From the NCBI GenBank assembly GCA_044356865.1, contig JBIKVN010000121.1, forward strand, positions 1 through 9,322: a stretch of 9,322 bases of DNA. The letters run 5' to 3'. Below the pieces are notes generated by a model. The model searched no databases. It was not told the DNA's origin and saw only the letters and a program-made list of their open reading frames with translations. This document shows, in pieces, positions 1 through 9,322 of the stretch. The stretch comes from JBEIUL01 sp044356865. GTDB lineage: Bacteria > Planctomycetota > Phycisphaerae > Phycisphaerales > SM1A02. The stretch's first letter is position 1; each line of letters starts with the position of its first letter. Made by a program: the position numbers and the translations under genes.

Positions 1-1573
<1,573 letters not shown>

Positions 1574-1604
1574 GCCGCGAGGATATCGCGGGCTCTGGCC
1601 GGAT

Positions 1605-3893
1605 TCAGCCGCCGGAAGGCCGGGCGGCGGCCAGCTTCTCGCGCAGGATCGCGAGGTTGCCCCGGTCGATCTCGAGACGCGTGGGCTGTCGCGCGTCGGT
1701 CGGCAAGGCGCACTGTTCCTCGAGCCGGGCGATCGCCTCCTCGAGGCGTCCGGCCTGTTCAAGGGCCATGATCAGGTTGCGTTCCGCCAGCGTGGTCATC
1801 GGATGGATCGGGTCGTGCACCTCGCGGTAGCGGCGGGTGCATTCCTCCAGGATCTCGATCGCCTCCTCGGGGCGGCCGGCGCAGGCCAGGGCGAAACCGG
1901 CGGTGTTCATCATCCCGAGCCGCATCGAGGCGTTCGGCCCGACGGCCTCCTCGAGCCGGGGACCGAACTCGCGGTAGACCTCGATGGTGCGGAGCCAGTT
2001 GCCGGCATAGGCGAGCGAATTCATCAGCCCGCCGGCCACGGCGATGGTGATTGGATGGTCGACGCCAAGCGTGCCACGGGTTCGGGCCAGAAGCTCCTCG
2101 TGCAACGGGACGCAGCGATCGGGCTGCCCCATGAATCCGACGGCGCGGGCATGGGCCTGCTCGAGCCGGAGGGTCAGGGGATCCTCGGGGCCGAAGGCCG
2201 TGCGGGCCCGGGCGAGCGCCGCCGATAGGTGCGAGACCCCGTGCTCGGGGTGGCGACGCGTGACGATTCGCCCGCGGGCGAGCTCGATCTCGAGCATGCG
2301 TCGGTCGTCGGGCGCGAGGGCGAGTCCGGCCAGCTCGACGGCCGCGTCGGCCAGCTCGAACGCCCGAGCCTGGTCCACGCGGCTGTGCTCGAGCGCGTAT
2401 GCCTCGACGATCATCGCCTCGGCGCCCAGCGCGGGGTCACGCCCCGCATCGAGCTCGAGGGCTCGTCGTGCCGCCTCGATCGACCGCTCGTTCTCGCCCG
2501 CCACCATCATGCAGCGGGCCCGCAGCAGCGCCACCCGGGCGCTCTCCCCCGAACCAAGCTCGCGAAGCAGGGCCTCGGACTGCGCCACGCCCTGCTCGAC
2601 GGCCGGCGAGCGGGTGCCGCGGACGTACCACGGGTCCGCGGCGACCAGCATCGACTCGACGACCGCGAGAAGCGAGTCGGCGTCGCGCCGCTCGCGGGCC
2701 GCGGCGGTCGCCGCCGACAGGACCGCCCCGGTCGCGACGAGGGCGCCGATCGCGACCAGCGTCGAAACCGCCGCCCAGCCGCGGTGCCGACGGAACCAGG
2801 CCACGGTGCGGCGGACCGGATGGGCCCGCGCCGCCTCGGGAATGGCGCCCGCGAGCCAGCGCCCGAGATCCGCCTCGAGATCGGCCACGCTGTCGTATCG
2901 CTCTTCCGCGTCGATCGCGATCGCCTTCAGCACGATCGCGTCGAGATCCCGCCACCGCGCCCGCGACACCTCGCGGTCGCCGTGCGACCGCACCGAACGG
3001 CTCGGCAGCGCCGGCGCGACCTTGGCGATCGCGGCGAAGAGGGGCAGGTTCGCGCTTCGCAGGTCCTCGCGTCTCCGCGGCGGCTCGCCGGTCAGCGTGG
3101 CGGCCAGCATGCAGCCGAGGCTGAAGACGTCCATCCGCACGTCCGGCGCCTTGCCGAGCGCCTGCTCGGGGGCCATGTACTCGGGCGTACCCACCACACG
3201 GCCGAGCATGGTGCGCTCGGCTTCCGACAGCGGCTCGCCCTCGAGGGCCTTCGCCAGCCCGAGATCGATGATCACCGGTCGCGGCGGAGTCGCCAGCTCG
3301 TCGACGAGGATGTTCGACGGCTTCAGGTCGCGGTGCAGGATCCCGCGGCGATGGGCGTGCGAGACGGCTTCGCAGGCCTGGGCCACCAGCCGCACCCGAT
3401 CCTCGGTGCCGAGCGCCCGCTCGTCGGCGAAGCGGACGATCGGCAGGCCGGGCACGAGACGCATCGCGAACCAGGCCCGCCCGTCGGCAAGCTCGTCGAA
3501 CTCCAGGATCGTCGCGATGCCCGGGTGCTCGAGCCGGGCGAGCGCGTTCGCCTCGCCGCGGAAACGGACAAGTATCTCGGGCTCGCGGGAGCCGGTGATC
3601 TTCACCGCGACCGTGCGGAACGGCGGATCCACGCGGCGGCCGAGGTGCACCGTGCCGCTGGCCCCGCGGCCGAGTTCCTTGAGGAGTTCGTAAGGCCCGG
3701 CCCGCTCGCGGAACGCATTCGGCGGGGATTCCGCCGGCCCGAGGGCCCGGTCGGCCCGCAGGAGGGCGACCACCTCGCGGCGGGTCGCGGCCGAAACGCC
3801 TTCCTGGCCCTCGATCCACGCCTCCCGCTCCTCCGGCGGCCGGTCGAGCGCCCGGTGGAACAGCCGCTCGATCCCGGATCTATCGGGGCTCAC
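1605..3893 (-). CDS. Membrane-anchored Ser/Thr protein kinase with C-terminal TPR-like region
   Basis: A Hanks-type kinase of 762 residues. I chose the GTG start at 3891-3893 because it overlaps the stop of the upstream sigma gene and gives the usual N-terminus of this family (FHRAL...P.ER.AW pattern, residues 12-27). The longer open frame upstream runs through the sigma gene in another frame and is not credible. The kinase domain spans about 68-345: Gly-rich loop GRGASG 75-80, ATP-binding K98 in VAVKI, probable helix-C Glu E114, catalytic HRDLKPSN 187-194 (D189), metal-binding D210 in DLG (DFG variant), and APE 241-243. All catalytic residues are present, so it should be active. A basic stretch (RRTVAWFRRHRG) leads into one membrane segment at about 373-395. 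Residues ~430-760 are Ala/Leu/Glu-rich helical repeats of TPR type, for example GRPEEAIEILEE at 673-684 and GRLEEAIARLEE at 715-726. With this topology the TPR part would lie outside the cytoplasmic membrane and could be a sensor or protein-binding module; this is inference. The likely partner is the neighbouring sigma factor. Confidence 0.93.
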   Translation of the reverse strand: MSPDRSGIERLFHRALDRPPEEREAWIEGQEGVSAATRREVVALLRADRALGPAESPPNAFRERAGPYELLKELGRGASGTVHLGRRVDPPFRTVAVKITGSREPEILVRFRGEANALARLEHPGIATILEFDELADGRAWFAMRLVPGLPIVRFADERALGTEDRVRLVAQACEAVSHAHRRGILHRDLKPSNILVDELATPPRPVIIDLGLAKALEGEPLSEAERTMLGRVVGTPEYMAPEQALGKAPDVRMDVFSLGCMLAATLTGEPPRRREDLRSANLPLFAAIAKVAPALPSRSVRSHGDREVSRARWRDLDAIVLKAIAIDAEERYDSVADLEADLGRWLAGAIPEAARAHPVRRTVAWFRRHRGWAAVSTLVAIGALVATGAVLSAATAAARERRDADSLLAVVESMLVAADPWYVRGTRSPAVEQGVAQSEALLRELGSGESARVALLRARCMMVAGENERSIEAARRALELDAGRDPALGAEAMIVEAYALEHSRVDQARAFELADAAVELAGLALAPDDRRMLEIELARGRIVTRRHPEHGVSHLSAALARARTAFGPEDPLTLRLEQAHARAVGFMGQPDRCVPLHEELLARTRGTLGVDHPITIAVAGGLMNSLAYAGNWLRTIEVYREFGPRLEEAVGPNASMRLGMMNTAGFALACAGRPEEAIEILEECTRRYREVHDPIHPMTTLAERNLIMALEQAGRLEEAIARLEEQCALPTDARQPTRLEIDRGNLAILREKLAAARPSGG
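3890..3893 (-). promoter_or_regulatory. GTGA stop/start overlap of sigma factor and kinase genes
   Basis: On the minus strand the sequence GCGCGGTGAGCC holds the sigma factor stop TGA (3890-3892) inside the kinase start codon context GTG-A (3891-3893). No good ribosome binding site precedes the GTG, so the kinase is probably translated by reinitiation after the sigma factor. This fixes the kinase start and suggests the two proteins are made together. Confidence 0.8.
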
Positions 3894-4447
3894 CGCGCGA
3901 TCCCGCCCGCGACGGACCCGAGCCGCGCCGCGATCCACGCCCGGGCGAACCGCAGGTCGCGTTCGACGGTCGCGAGACTCGTGTCCAGGATGTCCGCAAT
4001 AGTTTCCTGCGGTAGCCGATCCATCGCCGCGAGGGTGACCGCCATGAACTTCCGCTCGTCGTGGAGTCGCAGCGAAACGAGGGCATCGGCGAGCCCGCCG
4101 GCCGCGCCGTCCGGCGTCGCGAACGGGTCGTTCGGCCCGACGCCGGTTCGCAACGCGTCGCGCAGGGCCCTTCGCCGACGGCGATCGCGGCGATGGCGAT
4201 CGATGAGGATGCGACGCGTGAAGAGCGTGGTCAGGCCGCGGAGGTGCGAGGCGTCGACGATGGTCTCCCGCTGCGAGAAGATCCGGACCATCGCGTCGCC
4301 GAGGACGCTGGAGACCTGGGCCTCGTCCGACTCCCGCCCGCGGGCCTGGATCTCGCGCCGCACGAGATCGTGAAGATCCGACCAGGCGGATTCCACCAGT
4401 TCGGCCAGGGGACGGGAAGCGACGGGCCGGGATGCGCCAGGGGACAT
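3890..4447 (-). CDS. ECF-like RNA polymerase sigma factor (Sig-70_X6 type)
   Basis: A 185-residue ECF-family sigma factor, expected to direct RNA polymerase to a small set of promoters. Region 2 lies at about 23-95: QVSSVLGDAMVRI (44-56) lines up without gaps with the QPTALVHEAYLRL pattern of the planctomycete/acidobacterial group, followed by TRRILIDRHRRDRR (77-90), equivalent to the usual MRRILVDHARRR. Region 4 lies at about 136-176: LPQETIADILDTSLATVERDLRFARAW matches the helix-turn-helix pattern ETA..L..S..TV.RD.RFARAWL. The linker (about 96-125) is Gly/Ala/Pro-rich. No anti-sigma factor is seen beside it; instead a Ser/Thr kinase gene overlaps its 3' end, as in sigma groups thought to be controlled by phosphorylation. 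The ATG has AGGA directly against it, too close to act as a normal ribosome site, so the exact start is uncertain; GTG at codon 18 is an alternative but would remove part of the first helix. Target genes cannot be told from the window. Confidence 0.88.
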   Translation of the reverse strand: MSPGASRPVASRPLAELVESAWSDLHDLVRREIQARGRESDEAQVSSVLGDAMVRIFSQRETIVDASHLRGLTTLFTRRILIDRHRRDRRRRRALRDALRTGVGPNDPFATPDGAAGGLADALVSLRLHDERKFMAVTLAAMDRLPQETIADILDTSLATVERDLRFARAWIAARLGSVAGGIAR

Positions 4448-4522
4448 TCCTACAGAATGACGGGCCGGCCGCCGGACGGCAAGCCCCGGGCGGGCAAGTT
4501 TTGTTTGGAAATCCGGTCGAGC
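4448..4522 (-). other. 75-nt gap between alaS and the sigma factor gene
   Basis: This gap is less G/C-rich at its alaS end (AAACAAAACTT on the minus strand). An imperfect GC stem (CCGCC-CGG paired with CCGGCGG across about 10 nt) can be drawn, but it has no following T-run, so I do not call an intrinsic terminator. No convincing -35/-10 pair is visible. It could hold a promoter for the sigma/kinase pair, or transcription may run on from alaS. Confidence 0.3.
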
Positions 4523-7366
<2,844 letters not shown>

Positions 7367-7459
7367 GGGAAGCCGGCCGCGGGGAAAATGGGGCCGGACG
7401 GGTAGTGTAAAGAGGTGCTCCCGGCGACCGGTCCGATCCGGCCGATACCTTCCGCAGCC
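7367..7459. promoter_or_regulatory. Divergent promoter region between alaS and tpiA
   Basis: These 93 nt separate two start codons facing away from each other, so promoters for both directions should lie here or in the adjacent 5' coding ends. There is an AT-richer island at 7385-7389 (AAAAT) and another at 7403-7411 (TAGTGTAAA). TGTAAA (7406-7411) is a weak -10 candidate for tpiA, and on the minus strand TTTACA is a -35-like hexamer for alaS. Neither has a good partner at 16-18 nt. A 6-bp inverted repeat, CCGGCC (7373-7378) and GGCCGG (7392-7397), and a palindrome GACCGGTC (7426-7433) are present, but such matches are expected often at this base composition. Neither start has a strong ribosome site. 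Confidence 0.45.
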
Positions 7460-8266
7460 ATGATCGCGCCGCCCGGACCCCACCGTCGCACCCCGTTCGT
7501 AGGGGGCAACTGGAAGATGAACACCACCCTCGCGACCGCGGTCGAGTTGGCCGAGGCGATCTCGCAGGGGGTCGCCGACTCGGTCGAGCGGGTCGATGTG
7601 GCGGTCTTCCCGCCATTCCCGTATCTGCAGGCGGTGGGTCATGCCCTCGGGCACCGCTCGGTGCTGCTCGGGGCGCAGGACTGCTCGGCCGAGGAGCCGG
7701 GAGCCTTCACCGGTCAGGTCGCGGCGGCGATGCTCGATGATCTCGGCGTCCAAGTGGCATTGGTCGGGCACTCCGAGCGACGCCACGGATTGGGTGAGTC
7801 GAATCAACTTATCGGGCGTAAGTTGCGAATGGCCCTCGATTACGGCCTGATCGGGCTGCTTGCGGTCGGAGAGACCCTGTCGGAACGAGATGCGGGACGC
7901 CTGCGGGAAGTGGTCGTCGACCAGCTCGATGCCGCCCTCACCGACATCGACTCCGAGGACTCTCGTCAACTGGTCATCGCGTATGAGCCGGTCTGGGCCA
8001 TCGGCACCGGGCGGACCGCGACCCCCGACCAAGCCCAGGAAGCCCACCGACTCATCCGGGACACCCTGAGGTCACGGTATGATGCCCCGTTCGCCGATTC
8101 GGTTCGCATCCTTTATGGCGGTTCCATGACCGCCGCGAATGCGGCCGATCTCCTCGCCCAGCCCGACATCGACGGCGGGCTGGTGGGGGGGGCGAGCCTG
8201 AAGCCGGCCGACTTTGCGGCGATCTGCCGTGCGGCCGCGGTTCGGGCGAAGGGGTCGGCGACCTGA
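7460..8266 (+). CDS. tpiA: Triosephosphate isomerase
   Basis: Interconverts dihydroxyacetone phosphate and glyceraldehyde 3-phosphate in glycolysis and gluconeogenesis; cytoplasmic. It has 268 residues, a little over the usual ~250. Catalytic and binding residues seen: N17 and K19 in GNWKMN; H104 in GHSERR; catalytic Glu E176 in AYEPVWAIGTG; flexible loop 6 at 177-188; YGGS 219-222 and GGASL 243-247 for the phosphate. I chose the ATG at 7460 because homologues begin about ten residues before FVGGNWKMN. A GTG at 7415 in the same frame, just behind AAAGAG, would add 15 residues and is less likely. Odd point: the segment IGLLAVGET (131-139) has Ala135 (GCG) where the family has a near-invariant Cys (Cys126 in yeast numbering). 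It is followed after 40 nt by secG on the same strand and is probably first in a tpiA-secG-yicC operon. Confidence 0.97.
   Translation: MIAPPGPHRRTPFVGGNWKMNTTLATAVELAEAISQGVADSVERVDVAVFPPFPYLQAVGHALGHRSVLLGAQDCSAEEPGAFTGQVAAAMLDDLGVQVALVGHSERRHGLGESNQLIGRKLRMALDYGLIGLLAVGETLSERDAGRLREVVVDQLDAALTDIDSEDSRQLVIAYEPVWAIGTGRTATPDQAQEAHRLIRDTLRSRYDAPFADSVRILYGGSMTAANAADLLAQPDIDGGLVGGASLKPADFAAICRAAAVRAKGSAT
8185..8192. repeat. 8-nt G run inside the tpiA phosphate-binding motif
   Basis: Eight G lie within codons for Val-Gly-Gly-Ala (GTG GGG GGG GCG) of the conserved GGASL phosphate-binding loop. A one-base slip would frameshift the last ~25 residues of triosephosphate isomerase. The glycines are required by the fold, so the run may be just codon choice in a GC-rich genome. 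Confidence 0.9.
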
Positions 8267-8297
8267 CCTCTTGGATCCCGTCCGCCCGTCGTCGCCC

Positions 8298-8301
8298 GGA
8301 G
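8298..8301 (+). promoter_or_regulatory. Ribosome binding site of secG
   Basis: GGAG followed by a 5-nt spacer (TTCCC) and ATG at 8307. This is the clearest Shine-Dalgarno in the window and fixes the secG start, excluding the longer open frame that runs back into tpiA. Confidence 0.65.
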
Positions 8302-8306
8302 TTCCC

Positions 8307-8777
8307 ATGACCTGGCTTTTCCCGCTGCTTGTCGTCCTCTTCGCCATCGTTTCGCTGGCCATGGTCCTGATCATCCTGGTCCAGCGTCCCCAAGGCGGAG
8401 GGCTTGCGAGCGCCTTCGGCGGCGGCGGCAACCAGGACACCGCCTTCGGTGGCCGGACCGGCGACGCCCTGACCATTGCGACGGTCTCGACCTTCGTGCT
8501 CTGGCTGCTGGTCGCGATCGGGCTGAACGTGACCGACGGCATGACCGTGGCAGCCCCCCCGGCCGAGACGCCCGTTGCGGAGGCGGCCCCGATGGACGCC
8601 CCGGCGGCGGGAACCGAAACCTCGACCGCTCCACCCTCGATCCAGATCGAGCCCTTGCCGTCCGCTCCGGCGAGCGTGATCAGTTCCGACAATCCGGTCA
8701 TCCAACCGGGCCTCGAGGGCAAGCCGTCCGAGACGCCTCCGCCGCCGCCCGAGCCGGCCCCGGCCACGAATCCCTGA
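8307..8777 (+). CDS. secG: Preprotein translocase subunit SecG with long Pro/Ala-rich tail
   Basis: Small inner-membrane partner of SecYE that aids SecA-driven export. It has 156 residues against roughly 75-110 for typical family members. Membrane segment 1 covers about 4-25, followed by the family loop VQRPQGGGLASAFGGGGNQDTAFGG (starting at 25; the Gly-rich SAFGGGG is diagnostic), then membrane segment 2 at about 55-73. The core ends near residue 80. The rest, about 75 residues, is low complexity: rich in Pro, Ala, Ser, Thr and Glu, ending in a PPPPPEPAPA stretch, and predicted disordered. By the known SecG topology (both ends outside the cytoplasm) this tail would be extracytoplasmic. The start is set by the GGAG site at 8298-8301. 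yicC follows after 24 nt, and no terminator is seen between them. Confidence 0.93.
   Translation: MTWLFPLLVVLFAIVSLAMVLIILVQRPQGGGLASAFGGGGNQDTAFGGRTGDALTIATVSTFVLWLLVAIGLNVTDGMTVAAPPAETPVAEAAPMDAPAAGTETSTAPPSIQIEPLPSAPASVISSDNPVIQPGLEGKPSETPPPPPEPAPATNP
8554..8560. repeat. 7-nt C run at the start of the SecG tail
   Basis: Seven C in a row lie in the Ala-Pro-Pro codons (residues ~82-85), just after the second membrane segment of SecG. A slip would change the tail but leave the membrane core intact. It may simply reflect Pro codons in a GC-rich gene. Confidence 0.85.
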
Positions 8778-8801
8778 CCGTTCCGCCCCGGACCTCCACG
8801 C

Positions 8802-9322
8802 ATGCTCCGCTCGATGACCGGCTTCGGCGTGGCGACCGCCGAGCAGGGCGGCCGGCAGTGCTCGGTCGAGGTCCGCTCCGTCAACAACCGTTTCTTCAAG
8901 GCCGCGATCCGCGTGCCGCCCGAGCTCTCGCCGCTCGAGGCCGAGCTCGATTCGCAGCTCGGCCGCATCACCAACCGCGGCAGCGTGACCGTGACGGTCC
9001 GGCTCGGCCTGGCCGCCGCCGACGCGGCCGGCGAGGTGAATGCCGCCGCGGCCCGGGCGTTCGTCGAGCGGATGCTGGCCGCGCTGCCGCCCGAGATCGC
9101 GGCCCGCTCGACCGTCGACCTCGCGACGCTGCTCACCGTGCCGGGCGTGGTGGGCCTCAGCGCCGACCGGCTGGCTGCTGAGGTGCGTCCGCTGGTGTCG
9201 CGGCTGCTCGTCGAGGCGTGCGAGCGGATGCTCGAGATGCGGATCCGCGAGGGGCGGTCGCTGCATGGCGTGCTCTCGTCGTTCGGCGCGGCGATGCGCG
9301 AGAGGCTGGCGAAGGTCGCGGT
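8802..9322 (+). CDS. yicC: YicC-family endoribonuclease, 3' end cut by window edge
   Basis: The frame is open from ATG at 8802 to the window edge, 173 codons of an expected ~290. The N-terminus MLRSMTGFG and the following SVEVRSVNNRFFK (21-33) are the signature of the YicC_N domain. LSPLEAELDSQL (43-54), the RGSVTVTV strand (59-66) and, near the cut, RIREGRSLH (149-157, compare the family's R..EG..L) also fit. The conserved C-terminal domain (DUF1732) is outside the window. E. coli YicC is reported to be an endoribonuclease that acts on small RNAs; the same activity here is inferred from family membership. Another possible start is the ATG at 8814 (MTGFG), but the family usually has two to four residues before MT. 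Only a weak GGA lies 9 nt upstream, so translation may be coupled to secG. In many bacteria a yicC homologue is followed by gmk, which would be expected just right of the window. Confidence 0.93.
   Translation, partial: MLRSMTGFGVATAEQGGRQCSVEVRSVNNRFFKAAIRVPPELSPLEAELDSQLGRITNRGSVTVTVRLGLAAADAAGEVNAAAARAFVERMLAALPPEIAARSTVDLATLLTVPGVVGLSADRLAAEVRPLVSRLLVEACERMLEMRIREGRSLHGVLSSFGAAMRERLAKVA

Noticed and set aside
2229..4373. 714-codon plus-strand open frame opposite the kinase and sigma genes
   Set aside because: The product is Arg/Ala/His-rich with no motif, and it spans two opposite-strand genes that have clear signatures.
4455..4500. Possible intrinsic terminator after alaS
   Set aside because: Only an imperfect GC stem can be drawn and no T-run follows on the minus strand; such stems occur by chance at this GC level.
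7426..7433. Palindrome GACCGGTC as an operator upstream of tpiA
   Set aside because: It is a short GC-rich palindrome expected often by chance, with no second copy at a useful distance.
7367..8047. Upstream extension of alaS by 227 codons across tpiA
   Set aside because: It is antisense to a well-supported tpiA with all catalytic residues; the alaS family N-terminus begins at the ATG at 7366.
8052..9266. Long minus-strand open frames (404 and 354 codons) opposite tpiA end, secG and yicC
   Set aside because: They are composition-driven shadows: low-complexity Arg/Gly/Ala/Ser products with no recognisable motif, opposite genes with clear family signatures.

Overview
This is a very GC-rich bacterial window with strong G/C preference at third codon positions. 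It holds seven protein genes with short gaps and no sign of RNA genes, mobile elements or CRISPR. The gene content points to a planctomycete, most likely of the Phycisphaerae type. The main clue is an ECF-like sigma factor of the planctomycete/acidobacterial 'Sig-70_X6' kind, coupled to a large membrane-anchored Ser/Thr kinase with a TPR-like tail. Weak or absent Shine-Dalgarno sequences before most genes fit this too. The taxon is inferred, not shown.

The left four fifths is transcribed leftward (minus strand). Reading 5'->3' on that strand it contains alaS (alanyl-tRNA synthetase, 7366->4523), a 75-nt gap, an ECF-family sigma factor (4447->3890), a Ser/Thr protein kinase (3893->1605) whose GTG start overlaps the sigma stop in a GTGA, a 31-nt gap, and acs (acetyl-CoA synthetase, 1573 to the left edge, 3' end missing). 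The right fifth is transcribed rightward: tpiA (triosephosphate isomerase, 7460-8266), secG (8307-8777) and a yicC-family endoribonuclease gene (8802 to the right edge, 3' end missing), with gaps of 40 and 24 nt, so probably one operon. A 93-nt region between alaS and tpiA must hold the divergent promoters.

Most of the window is housekeeping: translation, glycolysis, protein export, RNA turnover and acetate activation. The signalling unit is the sigma factor/kinase pair. Its overlap implies co-translation, and by analogy with known kinase-controlled ECF sigma factors the kinase may switch the sigma factor on by phosphorylation. Smaller points of note are an Ala in place of the near-invariant Cys126 of triosephosphate isomerase, a Met beside the acyl-pocket Trp of Acs, and a long Pro/Ala-rich tail on SecG. 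I found no clearly new multi-gene system; the sigma/kinase/acs neighbourhood is the best candidate for follow-up.
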